A DNA stretch of 43,737 nucleotides. Origin: Methylobacter sp. (lineage in GTDB: Bacteria; Pseudomonadota; Gammaproteobacteria; Methylococcales; Methylomonadaceae). The notes beneath the pieces were generated by a model. It was not told the DNA's origin and did not search any database. It worked only from the letters and a program-made list of their open reading frames with translations. This document shows, piece after piece, positions 17,211 through 28,661 of the stretch. The stretch's first letter is position 1. Every line of letters begins with the position of its first letter. The stretch covers positions 1 through 43,737 of the forward strand of contig JAPLRU010000048.1 of NCBI GenBank assembly GCA_026399025.1, written 5' to 3'. A program made the position numbers and the translations under genes.

Positions 17211-20200
17211 AACGAGTCGTCCCGGTTGAGCGCGAAGTCTTCACGTAAAATCGCCAGCCTGCTTAAGGCAAGCTCAAGGTCCAATTCTTCGAAGGCGTCA
17301 CGGATAGCCGCAAGCCCGGCTGCTGCCGGATGACCGGACATGCTGCGCTCCAGTTCGGTCAGTTGCACTGAAACACGGGCATCGCCGCTCCGAATCATCG
17401 CCTCCATTTGCGCCAACGCGCCAACACAAGCAGGCGGTATATTTTCTAACGCTTTAGCCGCTGTCTGCTCGGGAATATGAGACAAAATGGCAGCCAACGC
17501 CGCTTGCAACTCTTCCCGTAAGGCTGCCGCTAAATGTTCCATCAGCCCGATGTTCGCCCATAGTTGCGAGGCGGCAAGCTGCAAACGCAAAGCGCCGACA
17601 TAACCGGACGCCGACTTGAGCGTATGCGCCATGCGCCTAAGATCGTCGTGGTCGCCGCTTTGTATCATCCTATCCAGTTGCTCGGGTACGGCTCCATAGC
17701 AGGAGTAAAAATTAATCAGCCTGTTGCGCATTTTATCCTCGTCGTGATCGGCAAATTGAAGCGCTTTATTAAGATCGAGCAGGACGACGTTCGTATCGGC
17801 ATCGACTTGCTCGAGTGGGCAAACATTATTAATCGCCGCTTCCGCCGTTAACCAGCGTTGCAGCATCGTCGCCAACTGGCTTGAACTGACCGGCTTGGTG
17901 ATATGGTCATTCATTCCCGCGGCCAAGCTTTTTTCCCGGTCTTCCATCATCGCATGGGCGGTCATCGCGATAATGGGTAAATGTTCGAAACGCGGATCGC
18001 TGCGGATTAAACGGGTGGCTTTCAACCCGTCCATGACCGGCATCTGAATATCCATCAAGACGATATCGTAAAGAGTATCGGTATTCAATCGGTCTATGCC
18101 CTCTTGACCGTTGAGCGCATAATCGACGTTCATATGCAGGGCTTGCAACATTTCGATGGCGACGTCCCGGTTAAAGGCGTTGTCTTCCACCAACAAGACC
18201 CGCCGTCCCCGAAACGATAAAGGCTCGGGCATTTTCGGTTTCAGGCTGACAGGCTCCGAAGCGGTCCGGCCGAATAAAGTCTCGATGGAATTAATCAATG
18301 TCGCCTCGGTAATCGGCTTGAGCAAAAAACCGTCCAATCCGACTTGTTGAGCCTGATGCGCCAGATCCTCGCCGCAAAAGGTGGTGATCAGCAACACCGC
18401 GGGAATCTTAGTCAAACGGCTATCGGATTTGATTTTTGCAGCGGTTTCTATGCCGTTCATATCCGGCATCCTCCAATCCATCAATACCAGGTCGAAAGGT
18501 TGCTCGGCTTGATGTTGAAGATAGACGCGCGCCAATGCTTCACTACCGGAAACGGCGCTTTCCACCACAAAACCTAAGGAGCCGAGCATGAAACACAGCA
18601 TCTCTCGCACAATGGCGCTGTCATCCACGACCAAAATACGTTTTCCCTGAAAATCAACGGGGTATAACGCCGGCATTTCCTCAAGCGAGGCCGGTTCCAC
18701 TTTAAGGCAAACGCTAAAACGAAAAGTGCTGCCCTGCATCGGTGTACTTTCGACCGATATTTCCCCGTTCATCATGCCCACCAACTGATGGCAAATGGCC
18801 AAACCCAGACCGGTTCCTCCGTAGCGACGGGTAATCGAGCTGTCCGCTTGGACGAAGGGCTTAAACAAGCCCTGAATTTGTTCCTGGGTCATGCCTAGGC
18901 CGCTGTCGGAAATAGCGAACAGCAAGCGACACTGCATATCGTCGATAAACTCGACCGAAATAGAAATTATAATCTCTCCGTGTTCGGTAAATTTGACCGC
19001 ATTGTTAGTCAAATTCAAAAGAATCTGACCCAAGCGCAAGGGATCGCCGAGCAGCCGCCGCGGCACATCCGGAGCGACCGAAAAAATGATTTCCAAGCCC
19101 TTTTCTTCGGCATTAAAGCCGACCAAATCGGCCAAATTATTTAACAGGTCGTCTAAAGAAAAAAGCGAGAACTCCAAATCCAGCCGACTGGCTTCAATCT
19201 TGGAAAAATCCAGAATGTCATTAATAATGCGCAGCAGCGATTGCGCCGCACTGTCGATTTTGGCCAGATAGCCCCGTTGCTTGGGATTCAAATCGGTACA
19301 CAAGGCCAAGCTGCTCATGCCGAGGATAGCGTTCATCGGAGTCCGAATTTCGTGACTCATGTTAGCCAGAAAATCCGACTTGGAACGGTTCGCCGCCTCA
19401 GCCTTAGCCGCCACTTGTTGTAAATCCTTGGTTTGATCGTTAACAATTTCTTGTAAATGTTCCAGATGGTGAGCCAGTGCCTGTTCCGCTTCATCGCGCT
19501 TGTGCAGACTCAGATCAAGCTGCTTTAACATCCGGTTAAATGCTTCAACTAAAACCCCTAATTCAGTAATGGCTTCTTTTTTTGCCGGCACCGTATAAGT
19601 TTCCGATTCGGTGACCTGATTAATAAATTTGGCGATGCGAATAATCGGCCGGGAAATGATCCGTTGCAGACGAAGCGACAATGACAAAGCGATCAGCAAG
19701 GCAATGCTGAACGCCAACAGGGTGAACAACGCATAATTATGCAATTTTTTATAGATCGATTCAAAGCTCCCGCGTATCAGCAAATAACCCAGTAATTCCT
19801 TATCCAAGCGCACCGCCTGAACTATTTGCACAAAATCATCGCCATTGATTAATAATTGCGGAGCATTGCTTAACGCTTCCGAAGGCAGCAAAACGGCAAT
19901 ATCATAGGAGGATTTCCGATAGCTCGCCAATAGGTTTTGCGACTTGCCGTAGAGACCGGCATACAGAATATCCGGATTGTGTTTTAACGCGCCCAGGGTT
20001 TTTTTGGTGGTGGAGTCATCCATAAAGGCCAGCGACGCCAAACTGTTTTCCGAAACAATATCCGCTTGAACCTGTAAATTGTTAATCAGGTTTTTTTCGA
20101 CAAAAGCGATCTCGTAAAAAAATAAAATGGCGCTGAACGCCAGTAACGCAATGCCGCTGCTGAATACCGTAATGAACATCAATTTAAATTTAATGGATCG

Positions 20201-20212
20201 ATTAGACAACAT
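17207..20212 (-). CDS. Hybrid sensor histidine kinase with two receiver domains and HPt
   Basis: This is a 1001-residue inner-membrane kinase of BarA-like layout. It has membrane helices at about 11-33 and 161-182 around a periplasmic sensor (40-155, possibly CHASE8-like), HAMP (183-235), a coiled linker, HisKA with His287 in [15 protein letters not shown], HATPase with GTGLGLAI (about 466-473), receiver 1 with Asp579, receiver 2 with Asp721, and a C-terminal HPt with His863 ([10 protein letters not shown]). All relay residues are present, allowing His-Asp-His-Asp transfer to the REC domain of the following diguanylate cyclase. Its ATG overlaps the stop of the YfiR gene (TAATG), and the cyclase overlaps its own stop. 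YfiR-family proteins typically act on a membrane sensor encoded next door, so YfiR is the probable periplasmic input. Confidence 0.96.
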   Translation of the reverse strand: MLSNRSIKFKLMFITVFSSGIALLAFSAILFFYEIAFVEKNLINNLQVQADIVSENSLASLAFMDDSTTKKTLGALKHNPDILYAGLYGKSQNLLASYRKSSYDIAVLLPSEALSNAPQLLINGDDFVQIVQAVRLDKELLGYLLIRGSFESIYKKLHNYALFTLLAFSIALLIALSLSLRLQRIISRPIIRIAKFINQVTESETYTVPAKKEAITELGVLVEAFNRMLKQLDLSLHKRDEAEQALAHHLEHLQEIVNDQTKDLQQVAAKAEAANRSKSDFLANMSHEIRTPMNAILGMSSLALCTDLNPKQRGYLAKIDSAAQSLLRIINDILDFSKIEASRLDLEFSLFSLDDLLNNLADLVGFNAEEKGLEIIFSVAPDVPRRLLGDPLRLGQILLNLTNNAVKFTEHGEIIISISVEFIDDMQCRLLFAISDSGLGMTQEQIQGLFKPFVQADSSITRRYGGTGLGLAICHQLVGMMNGEISVESTPMQGSTFRFSVCLKVEPASLEEMPALYPVDFQGKRILVVDDSAIVREMLCFMLGSLGFVVESAVSGSEALARVYLQHQAEQPFDLVLMDWRMPDMNGIETAAKIKSDSRLTKIPAVLLITTFCGEDLAHQAQQVGLDGFLLKPITEATLINSIETLFGRTASEPVSLKPKMPEPLSFRGRRVLLVEDNAFNRDVAIEMLQALHMNVDYALNGQEGIDRLNTDTLYDIVLMDIQMPVMDGLKATRLIRSDPRFEHLPIIAMTAHAMMEDREKSLAAGMNDHITKPVSSSQLATMLQRWLTAEAAINNVCPLEQVDADTNVVLLDLNKALQFADHDEDKMRNRLINFYSCYGAVPEQLDRMIQSGDHDDLRRMAHTLKSASGYVGALRLQLAASQLWANIGLMEHLAAALREELQAALAAILSHIPEQTAAKALENIPPACVGALAQMEAMIRSGDARVSVQLTELERSMSGHPAAAGLAAIRDAFEELDLELALSRLAILREDFALNRDDSL

Positions 20213-20721
20213 TAAGGCTTCCTTGACAGATTCAGCAATTGCGAACTGATTTTTAATCCAGCCTCGACTGCCGCTGTATTATTGATGTAAAAATGCATTT
20301 TTTGATCTTCTTCGAATAGATAGATAATTCCACCTATCTTTGGAAAATCTTCCTGCACGCCAACCGACAAGATGGCGAGTTTATGGATTTTTTCCAAAAA
20401 ACCGGTCGATACGGCTTGAGAAAAATAAATGAGTTGGCAACCGTCCAATGGCGTTTGGGCGTTGATATTTTGGACTTCAATGCCGGCCTCGCCTATGGTT
20501 TTGTTGCTATAGGCTTGCCGTAACAGCTCGGCAAAATCGGCATTTTGATAAACACAATAATGAAAAACCGGCGTCGCCACCGGCCATTCGGCAAACTTGG
20601 TAAAATGGTACAAATACGCAACCTTGACTTGTAACTCCCTGGCCGACGCTTCCTCGGCAACGCCGACATTCCACGAACATAGCAAAGCCAATGCCACTAA
20701 AATTAAGTTACGACATATCAT
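20212..20721 (-). CDS. Periplasmic YfiR-family (DUF4154) regulator
   Basis: This 169-residue protein has a signal peptide (cleavage near GVAEEA, about residue 23) and the YfiR core: [18 protein letters not shown] (about 30-47), [45 protein letters not shown] and the C-terminal helix ending [10 protein letters not shown]. In Pseudomonas, YfiR is a periplasmic repressor of the cyclase YfiN. Here the downstream effector is a hybrid kinase plus a REC-GGDEF protein instead of a membrane cyclase. The gene abuts the kinase gene (TAATG) and is preceded by the TonB receptor gene, 86 bp away. Confidence 0.9.
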   Translation of the reverse strand: MICRNLILVALALLCSWNVGVAEEASARELQVKVAYLYHFTKFAEWPVATPVFHYCVYQNADFAELLRQAYSNKTIGEAGIEVQNINAQTPLDGCQLIYFSQAVSTGFLEKIHKLAILSVGVQEDFPKIGGIIYLFEEDQKMHFYINNTAAVEAGLKISSQLLNLSRKP

Positions 20722-20807
20722 TGTTACAGACTTAGTTATCCGGTCTAAAAGAAAGCAGACGCGGCCGACTCGAACCGAAATAGTTAGCTGAACTCAAACC
20801 GGGGCGG

Positions 20808-22808
20808 TTACAAATCAAACTTGTATTCCATACCGAAATAAAAACTTCGGCTTGCTCTTTGGGAAAGCGTATTAATCAACGCATTACTGAACTCAGGCAG
20901 ATAAACTTCATCATCCAATAAGTTATAGGTATAAAAATTCAACACAATCGGCAGTTTGAGCGGAGTGTATTTTTTCAAATCGGCGCTTAATTTTAGTGTC
21001 ATCAAATTAATAGGTTGCGCCTCCGGGTTAATATTCAACACATTAGGATTAATAGCATCGTTACTATGAGGGCGGCTGGAAAAATTATGGAACAGCCCCA
21101 TCGACATGCCTAGATCGAAATTATAACTAAGCCCCACTTTGCCTAACCAATCCGGCACCGTCGTCGTATACAGTCGACCATTAAAATTACTGGTTTGATA
21201 CGTAAGAGACGAGGTGAATAACAAGCGCTCATCGAATAATTTGGTTTTAGCCTCCAACTCCAAGCCTTGAAAAGTCATATGCTTACCATTGGTATTACTT
21301 GCCGGTACGGCAGGCGAAACAAGGGCATTACTAAGCGTTCCGATAATTAAACTCTGTTCCAAACTATGATAATAAGTGGCGGCAACTTGATAATTACGTT
21401 TTTGGTAAAACACTTGCAGATCGAAGGTTTTAATGGTCTCCGGTTTAAGCAGAGGATTGCCGGTAAATACATTGGGAATATTAATGCCGTTTTCATTAAC
21501 ATAAGCGGCGCGATAAGCTTCGCCATACAAGGCCTTAACTCCCCAGCCTTGTTGGTGGTGATAAGTAACACCGCCGCGCGGTACGAATTGCCAATCTATT
21601 TTTCCGGCTTTAACGGCTTGTCCGCCTAGCGTCAACTTTAAGCCTTGCCAAAGTTCATGATCTATTTGCGTGTACAGGGTGTACCAATAATTTTCATACT
21701 CGGGAATATCTTGCGATATTACAGCGCCGTTAGTGTTTACGGTTTCGGAGTGGCCCAACATTACATTCGCGGTGCCGCCGATTAAACCTTGCCATTTTTC
21801 ACCGGTAAAAAAATGCGTTGCCTCAACTAAACTGGAATTTGCAACAGCGGGAGCTAAAAACCGACCGATCACAAGTTCGGCGTTCATCTGATTTAAAGTG
21901 GCATTGAATTCAGTCCGCTGGCGTTCATCCCAGGTTTGGGTATAGCCTAAATTAGCATAGATCCATTGATGTTCCGTCGGGTCGATCGGCCAAGTACTGC
22001 CGATTGTGTCTTGCTTGGAATCGAGCCAAAAACTATCTAATTTAAATCCTTTATAATGACCCGCGGCAACGACGGAAATATTGTCCTCACTATAGTTTCC
22101 TTGTGAATAAACCCGCTTATTATCAAAACTTTTAAAGTTCCATCCGTCTTCCTTGAAAGAATTTGCCGCAATACTCAAATCGGCATCGTCTTTTTTCCAA
22201 AACAAGTGCCCTTCTCCGGCTTTCGTATTAAAAGAACCGCCTTTAGCGGCAATACTGCCTTCCGTGCCTTCTTTTGACGGGCGTTTAGGGATGACGTTAA
22301 TTACACCGACATAAGCGCCGGAGCCGTACAGCACCGAACCGGGATCGCGCACAATCTCGATTCGCTCGACCATGCTCAGCGGAAATGCCAATAAAAAAGG
22401 CGAAACCGTGCCTCCGGTTTGGCCTTCTCGAACCGGGCGGCCATCGAATAGCAATAATATATGTCTGGAAAAACTGGCTGGAGAATCGCCGCGCAAGGAA
22501 ATAGTATTTTGCGCGAAAGTCGGTGCGCCGGTAAAGTATAAACCTGTGGCTCGCTCCAGCACTTCGGTTAGATTATTGCCGCCAAAGCGGGTAATCTCGT
22601 CGCAACTAATCACGTTCATCACAGCCGGAGCTTCGGCCATTGATTCTGTTTTTTTAGAAGCCGTGCGGACATCAAGATCCATTAAATCCTTTATATCCAA
22701 GTTAAGTAAGGACTCGGTCGAAACTGACGCATCTTTACAAGCCGCTTGCAGCACCGGGCAAAATTGTGCAACGGTAAAAAAAAGTAGAATCTTATTAATA
22801 GCTTTCAT
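20808..22808 (-). CDS. TonB-dependent outer-membrane receptor
   Basis: This is an outer-membrane beta-barrel with a plug, likely importing or sensing a ligand with TonB energy. I use the ATG at 22808 (666 residues), which gives a signal peptide ending near VLQAACKD; a TTG at 22850 would add 14 residues and has a purine-rich site too close to it. The mature N terminus carries LLNLDIKDLMDLDVRTASKK, a TonB-box-like lead-in typical of this receptor group. The plug (about 60-170) has APAVMNVIS, LTEVLERATG, RGDSPASFSRHILLLFDGRP and RIEIVRDPGSVLYGSGAYVGVINV-type residues. The barrel ends with SFYFGMEYKFDL and a terminal Leu after Asp. It is first in the operon with YfiR, kinase and cyclase. The ligand is unknown. 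Confidence 0.93.
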   Translation of the reverse strand: MKAINKILLFFTVAQFCPVLQAACKDASVSTESLLNLDIKDLMDLDVRTASKKTESMAEAPAVMNVISCDEITRFGGNNLTEVLERATGLYFTGAPTFAQNTISLRGDSPASFSRHILLLFDGRPVREGQTGGTVSPFLLAFPLSMVERIEIVRDPGSVLYGSGAYVGVINVIPKRPSKEGTEGSIAAKGGSFNTKAGEGHLFWKKDDADLSIAANSFKEDGWNFKSFDNKRVYSQGNYSEDNISVVAAGHYKGFKLDSFWLDSKQDTIGSTWPIDPTEHQWIYANLGYTQTWDERQRTEFNATLNQMNAELVIGRFLAPAVANSSLVEATHFFTGEKWQGLIGGTANVMLGHSETVNTNGAVISQDIPEYENYWYTLYTQIDHELWQGLKLTLGGQAVKAGKIDWQFVPRGGVTYHHQQGWGVKALYGEAYRAAYVNENGINIPNVFTGNPLLKPETIKTFDLQVFYQKRNYQVAATYYHSLEQSLIIGTLSNALVSPAVPASNTNGKHMTFQGLELEAKTKLFDERLLFTSSLTYQTSNFNGRLYTTTVPDWLGKVGLSYNFDLGMSMGLFHNFSSRPHSNDAINPNVLNINPEAQPINLMTLKLSADLKKYTPLKLPIVLNFYTYNLLDDEVYLPEFSNALINTLSQRASRSFYFGMEYKFDL

Positions 22809-23222
22809 ATGAGAGTGGTATTTAAAAATATTATCCGCGAGCTTATTCAATTCACCTGCCGACTAAGCGACCTCGACAGATCTAATCTAATATTTTTTAT
22901 TTTTAAAATTAAATGATTGCATCATAAGCTAAAGCTAAAAAATATCTAAGGATTGAGTTTGAACAGCCATTCTTCCCTAAGGCGTTATAAAATATCAATC
23001 AAGCAGACCAACCCTTGCAGATAATCTCATTTTGCTTTTATTACAAACTTTTTAAACGTCGAAACGGACAACAATCCTGTGGATAGCGGAAAGATCAGAG
23101 TGTAGAGTTGCGACTATGTATCGTCAATAGCTATATGCAAAAGCAGGGCAAACGCATTAAAACGTTTAGCCAAACAAAATCTTAGCGCGGAAGTCATCGT
23201 TTAATGCTAGTCTGTAGCGCAT
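22809..23222. other. AT-rich upstream region of the signalling operon
   Basis: This should hold the promoter for the receptor-YfiR-kinase-cyclase operon. It is AT-rich at 22885-22950, with several poor matches to -10 boxes and nothing decisive. No coding frame. The right end adjoins the transposase remnant. Confidence 0.4.
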
Positions 23223-23534
23223 TTATTTGATGCTAAGCTTTAACCCATGCTTTTGAAGAAAATTTAGACAAATAGGGCGAATAGTCGTCATGATAGCCAG
23301 CGCATTGCCTTTGCGAGTTCGGCTTTCATCCTCACGAAAGGTCACATCCAAGTGCCGGTGCAATCTATTTTCCACACACCAATGTCCACACACCGCCCGC
23401 GCAAAGATTCCGGCATAGGCCTTGATAAAGTTAATAAAATAACGTTGCTCAATTATGCCCCTGCCCTGTTGCCAATACTCCCGTTCCGCCATACCTATGC
23501 TGCGCAATCCTTTCCATAATTCAGTCTTGGGCAC
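23223..23534 (-). pseudogene. ISAs1-family transposase, C-terminal fragment
   Basis: The 103 residues match the end of ISAs1/H-repeat-associated transposases: WKGLRSIGM, then RYFINFIKAYAGIFARAVCGHW, the VENRLHRHLDVTFREDESRT segment that holds the catalytic Glu, RKGNALAIM and a terminal L..L helix. Full-length members are about 370 residues, so more than two-thirds is missing. The frame opens at a GTG with no ribosome site, and an in-frame TAA lies about 40 bp further upstream. No inverted terminal repeats are visible. It is an inactive remnant between the signalling operon and gltB. Confidence 0.85.
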
Positions 23535-23854
23535 GGTGCGAGAGAGTAATCTTGCAGGCGTTATTCCTTAATCGACAAACAAAAAACAATAAAACACAGA
23601 TCATTTCTAAAGGCTAAATTGTTGAGCTCAACCCATTTAAACCTTCTCGGCCTAAGCCCTATGCGCAAACACCGCCTCAGTTGCGGATAGGCGTAGAGAA
23701 CAAAAGACTGCGTGACAGAATTGCCTCTCATCCGTATAATTAACTGGTTTTGCCGTACCGTGGCCCCTGATACCGACATCAGAACAGGTACGCGATGAGG
23801 GTTCTTTTAAGTTAGAGGATAACAACCCTTTTGTAATATTTTTCAGAGGTGACA
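23535..23854. other. Upstream region of gltB
   Basis: It should contain the gltB promoter. I see no convincing -35/-10 pair, no sigma-54 site and no riboswitch. Two minus-strand frames here (23561-23779 and 23652-23918) overlap each other or the gltB start and look spurious. The GAGG ribosome site of gltB is at 23846-23849. Confidence 0.4.
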
Positions 23855-26800
23855 ATGAGTCAAAGTACGCTACCGACCAGACAGGGTTTATATGATCCAC
23901 GCAATGAACATGATGCATGCGGCGTGGGTTTTATCGTTCATATAAAAGGTCAAAAAAGCCATGAAATCGTACGCCAGGGTTTGGAGTTACTTACCAACCT
24001 GACCCACCGTGGCGCGGTCGGCGCCGACATCTACGCAGGCGACGGCGCGGGCATTTTGATTCAAATGCCCGATGCCTTTTTGCGCGCCGAATGCGATAAA
24101 TTAAGCATTTCCCTACCCGCGGCTGGAGATTATGCGGCCGGCATGGTGTTTTTGCCGCGTGACGCCGACAACCGAGCCACTTGCGAAAAACTGTTAAGCG
24201 AAATTATCGCGAAGGAAAACGCAGTACTGCTGGGCTGGCGCGACGTACCGGTCGATAACCGATCCTTGGGCGAATCGGTAAAATTGGTTGAACCCTTTAT
24301 CCGGCAGGTTTTCATCGGACGCGGCGAAGCCTGCGTTAATCAAGACGCTTTCGAGCGCAAGCTGTTTGTAATCCGCAAACAAGTCGAGAACGCTGTCCGC
24401 GCTCTAAATATGGATCATGGTCACGCTTTTTACATCCCATCCTTATCGTCACGTACCATCGTTTACAAAGGCATGCTACTGGCCGACCAAGTTGGAGCAT
24501 TCTATGCCGACTTGAACGATGAGCGCATGGACAGCGCCTTGGCCTTAGTTCATCAGCGCTTTTCGACCAACACCTTCCCAACCTGGGATTTAGCACATCC
24601 TTTCCGGCATATTGCCCATAATGGCGAAATCAACACTTTGCGCGGCAACGTCAACGGCATGGCGGCGCGTCGCCATTCCATCGCATCCAAAGTATTGGGC
24701 GATGACATACACAAACTGTGGCCTTTGATTGCCGAAGAGCAATCGGACTCAGCCTGTTTCGATAACGCTGTTGAATTATTAGTGGCCGGCGGTTACTCGC
24801 TTGCTCATGCAATGATGTTGCTGATTCCCGAAGCCTGGGCCGGCAATGTGTTAATGGATGAAAAATTGCGCGCGTTTTATGAATATAATGCCGCCCTGAT
24901 GGAACCTTGGGACGGTCCCGCCGCCATCGCGTTTACCGATGGCCGTCAAATCGGCGCAACTTTAGATCGCAATGGCTTGCGTCCGGCGCGTTACTTGGTT
25001 ACCGATGACGATTTCGTCATTATGGCGTCGGAAATGGGCGTATTGGACGTTCCCCAACACAAAATCATCAAAAAATGGCGCTTGCAACCGGGCAAAATGC
25101 TGTTGATCGATACCGAACAAGGCCGCATTATTGACGATGCGGAGTTAAAAGCCAATTTGTCGGCGTGCCACCCTTATTCCGAATGGCTGAGCAAAACGCA
25201 AATTCTGCTCTCCGAACTGCCTGCTGAAATTTCCGCTATGGCGCCAGATGCGCATACCCTTCTGAATAGGCAGCAAGCTTTCGGTTATACCCGTGAAGAT
25301 ATCGAATTCATTCTGAAACCGATTGCGCAAACCGGACAGGAACCGATCAGCTCAATGGGCATTGACGCGGCGCTGGCGGTGTTATCGCAACGCTCGCGTA
25401 TGCTCTACGATTATTTCAAGCAAGGCTTTGCCCAAGTCACCAACCCGGCTATCGACCCTATTCGCGAAGAATTGGTCATGTCGTTGGTTTCACTGATCGG
25501 ACCGCGCCCCAATTTATTGGGCTTGGATGAAGGCGGCACTCATATGCGTCTGGAAGTGGAACAGCCTATTTTAACCAATCAGGATTTGGAAAAAATTCGT
25601 CGCATCGAAACGCGCACCGGCGGCGCCTTCAAGACCAAAACCTTGACCCTTTGCTATCCCTCCGATTTGGGCGCAGGCGGCATGGAAGCGGCACTCGATA
25701 ATTTGTGTCTGGCGGCCAAGCACGCTGTTGAAGAAGGCAACAATATCTTGGCCCTGTCCGACCGTGACTTGGATATTGCGCATATCGCGATCCCTGCCCT
25801 ATTAGCAACGTCCACGGTACATCATTACCTGACCCGCGAAGGTCTGCGCACTAAAGTCGGCTTGGTCGTCGAAACCGGTGAAGCCCGCGAAGTTCATCAT
25901 TTCGCACTGCTGGCCGCTTACGGTGCGGAAGCGGTTAATCCTTACCTGGCCTTCGACACGCTCTCAGGACTGTGCCAAGACATTGGTCTCAGCGAATATG
26001 AAGCGCACAAACGTTATATCAAAGCGATCTCCAAAGGCCTGCTTAAAGTCATGTCCAAAATGGGTATTTCGACTTATCAGTCTTATTGCGGCGCACAAAT
26101 TTTTAATGCGATCGGCTTATCGGAACCCTTTTTAAACCGCTACTTTACCGGCACCACCAGCACTATCGAAGGAGCCGGTCTGGCGGAAATCAGCGAAGAA
26201 ACCACGCGTCGCCATCGGATTGCTTACGGGAATGCACCGCTCTACCGCGATGCCCTGGATATTGGCGGAGAATACGCCTACCGGCTACGCGGCGAAGCGC
26301 ACACTTGGACACCGGCAACCATCAGCACCTTGCAACATGCAACGCGCAGCAACAGCTATGAAAAATACGCCGAGTTTTGTCGCCTGATCGATGAGCAAAG
26401 CGAAAACCTGCTGACCTTACGCGGCTTGATGTCATTCAACGAAGATGCGACCCCCGTACCACTGGATGAAGTCGAATCGGCCGCCGATATCGTCAAGCGC
26501 TTTGCCACCGGCGCGATGTCGTTCGGTTCGATTTCTTACGAAGCCCACACCAATCTGGCTATCGCGATGAACCGCATCGGCGGCAAATCCAACACCGGCG
26601 AAGGCGGCGAACTTCCGGAACGCTTCAAACCTTTGCCCAACGGCGATTCGATGCGTTCGGCAATTAAACAAGTCGCTTCCGGCCGTTTCGGCGTGACCAC
26701 CGAATACTTGGTCAATGCCGACGATATTCAAATTAAAATCAGCCAAGGCGCGAAACCCGGCGAAGGCGGGCAGTTACCCGGCCATAAAGTCGATGCGGTT

Positions 26801-28471
26801 ATTGCCAGAGTACGTCATTCCACGCGCGGCGTCGGCTTGATTTCACCGCCGCCGCATCATGATATTTATTCGATTGAAGATTTGGCGCAGTTGATCCATG
26901 ACTTGAAAAACGTCAATCCCGAAGCAAGAATCAGCGTCAAGCTGGTTTCGGAAGTTGGCGTTGGCACGGTTGCGGCGGGCGTTTCCAAAGCCCATGCCGA
27001 TCATGTAACCATTTCCGGCTTTGACGGCGGCACCGGCGCAAGCCCGATGACCTCAATTAAACACGCCGGTTTGCCATGGGAAATCGGCCTCGCCGAAACC
27101 CATCAAACACTGGTACTCAACAAACTGCGCGGACGCATCGCGGTCCAAGTCGACGGCGGTTTGCGCACCGGACGCGACGTGATCATCGGCGCCTTATTAG
27201 GTGCGGATGAATTCGGTTTCGCCACCGCGCCATTGATTGTTTCGGGTTGTTTAATGATGCGTAAATGCCACTTGAACACCTGCCCTGTCGGCGTGGCAAC
27301 GCAAGATCCCGAACTACGCAAACGCTTTACCGGACAACCCGAGCATGTGGTCAACTATTTTTTCATGGTCGCAGAAGATGTGCGTCAGTGGATGGCAAAA
27401 TTAGGCTTCCGCAGCTTCAACGAAATGATCGGGCGTTCGGATAAGTTAAACATGCAACGCTCACTTAACCATTGGAAAACGCAGGGGCTCGACTATAGCC
27501 GGGTTTTCTATAAACCCGAGATTGACAGCGACACCGCTGTCTACAACACCGAAAACCAAGACCACGGATTGGATCGAGCTTTGGATCATACCTTAATTGC
27601 AGAGGCTCAACCGGCGCTGGAACACGGCAAAGCGGTCATCATCAATACACCTATCCGCAATATTAACCGTACTTTCGGTGCCATGCTGTCCGGCGAAGTC
27701 GCCAAGCGCTATGGCCATAAAGGCTTGCCTGACGACACCATTGCAATTCGGGTCAAAGGTACCGCGGGGCAAAGTTTTGGTGCGTTTTTGGCGCAAGGCA
27801 TCAGCATCGAACTTGAAGGCGAAGGCAACGATTACGTCGGCAAAGGCATGAGCGGCGGACGTATCGCGATTTATCAACCTAAAGATTGCCCTATTAACCC
27901 CGCCGAAAATATTATCGTCGGCAACACGGTGTTGTATGGCGCCGTCAGCGGCGAATGCTATTTCAGCGGCGTTGCCGGCGAACGTTTTGCGGTGCGCAAT
28001 TCGGGCGCGGTCGCGGTCATCGAAGGCGTCGGCGATCATGGCTGCGAATACATGACCGGCGGCGTGGTCATCGTGCTCGGACAAACCGGACGCAATTTCG
28101 CGGCGGGCATGTCCGGCGGTATCGCTTATGTGTTGGATGAAGACCGCAGCTTCGAAAAACGTTGCAATATGGCGATGGTCGAAATCGAGCCTATTCCTGC
28201 GGAAGACGACATGTTGGAAGCCATCGCCCATCAGGGCGGCGATATGGAAACCCATGGCCGGGTTCATATCATGTCCGACATGACCCGTCATGATGCGCAA
28301 CGTTTAAAGCATTTCATCGAAAATCACAAACGTTACACCAACAGCGCCAGAGCACAGCATATTTTAGATAACTGGCAGGATTACTTACCGCGCTTTGTTA
28401 AGGTCATGCCGGTCGATTACCGCGAAGCACTTAAACAAATTCAGGCGGAACAAGCATCCGCGACTGCGTAA
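23855..28471 (+). CDS. gltB: Glutamate synthase (NADPH), large subunit
   Basis: GltB takes the amide nitrogen of glutamine and uses it to convert 2-oxoglutarate to glutamate. The ATG at 23855 has AGAGG five bases upstream; a GTG six bases earlier overlaps that site and is unlikely. The 1538 residues start with a short propeptide whose removal would expose Cys22 (HDACGVGF), the amidotransferase nucleophile. The class II glutaminase domain (22-430) holds [12 protein letters not shown] and [11 protein letters not shown]. The central and FMN domains follow, with [11 protein letters not shown] near 1055 and the 3Fe-4S cysteines 1132, 1138 and 1143. The C-terminal beta-helix (about 1270-1520) has repeated [25 protein letters not shown] glycine repeats. 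gltD follows after 190 bp. Confidence 0.98.
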   Translation: MSQSTLPTRQGLYDPRNEHDACGVGFIVHIKGQKSHEIVRQGLELLTNLTHRGAVGADIYAGDGAGILIQMPDAFLRAECDKLSISLPAAGDYAAGMVFLPRDADNRATCEKLLSEIIAKENAVLLGWRDVPVDNRSLGESVKLVEPFIRQVFIGRGEACVNQDAFERKLFVIRKQVENAVRALNMDHGHAFYIPSLSSRTIVYKGMLLADQVGAFYADLNDERMDSALALVHQRFSTNTFPTWDLAHPFRHIAHNGEINTLRGNVNGMAARRHSIASKVLGDDIHKLWPLIAEEQSDSACFDNAVELLVAGGYSLAHAMMLLIPEAWAGNVLMDEKLRAFYEYNAALMEPWDGPAAIAFTDGRQIGATLDRNGLRPARYLVTDDDFVIMASEMGVLDVPQHKIIKKWRLQPGKMLLIDTEQGRIIDDAELKANLSACHPYSEWLSKTQILLSELPAEISAMAPDAHTLLNRQQAFGYTREDIEFILKPIAQTGQEPISSMGIDAALAVLSQRSRMLYDYFKQGFAQVTNPAIDPIREELVMSLVSLIGPRPNLLGLDEGGTHMRLEVEQPILTNQDLEKIRRIETRTGGAFKTKTLTLCYPSDLGAGGMEAALDNLCLAAKHAVEEGNNILALSDRDLDIAHIAIPALLATSTVHHYLTREGLRTKVGLVVETGEAREVHHFALLAAYGAEAVNPYLAFDTLSGLCQDIGLSEYEAHKRYIKAISKGLLKVMSKMGISTYQSYCGAQIFNAIGLSEPFLNRYFTGTTSTIEGAGLAEISEETTRRHRIAYGNAPLYRDALDIGGEYAYRLRGEAHTWTPATISTLQHATRSNSYEKYAEFCRLIDEQSENLLTLRGLMSFNEDATPVPLDEVESAADIVKRFATGAMSFGSISYEAHTNLAIAMNRIGGKSNTGEGGELPERFKPLPNGDSMRSAIKQVASGRFGVTTEYLVNADDIQIKISQGAKPGEGGQLPGHKVDAVIARVRHSTRGVGLISPPPHHDIYSIEDLAQLIHDLKNVNPEARISVKLVSEVGVGTVAAGVSKAHADHVTISGFDGGTGASPMTSIKHAGLPWEIGLAETHQTLVLNKLRGRIAVQVDGGLRTGRDVIIGALLGADEFGFATAPLIVSGCLMMRKCHLNTCPVGVATQDPELRKRFTGQPEHVVNYFFMVAEDVRQWMAKLGFRSFNEMIGRSDKLNMQRSLNHWKTQGLDYSRVFYKPEIDSDTAVYNTENQDHGLDRALDHTLIAEAQPALEHGKAVIINTPIRNINRTFGAMLSGEVAKRYGHKGLPDDTIAIRVKGTAGQSFGAFLAQGISIELEGEGNDYVGKGMSGGRIAIYQPKDCPINPAENIIVGNTVLYGAVSGECYFSGVAGERFAVRNSGAVAVIEGVGDHGCEYMTGGVVIVLGQTGRNFAAGMSGGIAYVLDEDRSFEKRCNMAMVEIEPIPAEDDMLEAIAHQGGDMETHGRVHIMSDMTRHDAQRLKHFIENHKRYTNSARAQHILDNWQDYLPRFVKVMPVDYREALKQIQAEQASATA

Positions 28472-28521
28472 TCGTTACCACACTATCGGCTACCGACTTA
28501 AAGCAAAAACACCCCAAGGCT

Positions 28522-28596
28522 TAACCGCTCGCCCCGAACTTATCGAAGGCCGAGCGGTTAAACCGTTCATGGTTCAACAAGACTCACCGCGAACGG
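28522..28596. repeat. Two adjacent palindromic repeats between gltB and gltD
   Basis: The first has a perfect 10-bp stem, TAACCGCTCG (28522-28531) and CGAGCGGTTA (28551-28560), around CCCCGAACTTATCGAAGGC. The second pairs CCGTTC (28563-28568) with GAACGG (28591-28596) around a GGTTCAACAAGACTCACCG core. Both cores belong to the widely dispersed CCGAGCTTGTCGAAG-type repeat seen again at 30155-30195, here in opposite orientations. They lie between two genes of one enzyme and could trim or stabilise the shared transcript. Confidence 0.8.
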
Positions 28597-28661
28597 CTTA
28601 ACCTTAGACTGTGCCGTATTTATGTCAGTAGCCGCACTATTTTAAGTAGAAGGTATTAAAA

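Noticed and set aside
23561..23918. Two minus-strand frames before gltB
   Set aside because: They overlap each other and one overlaps the well-supported gltB start; no domain seen.
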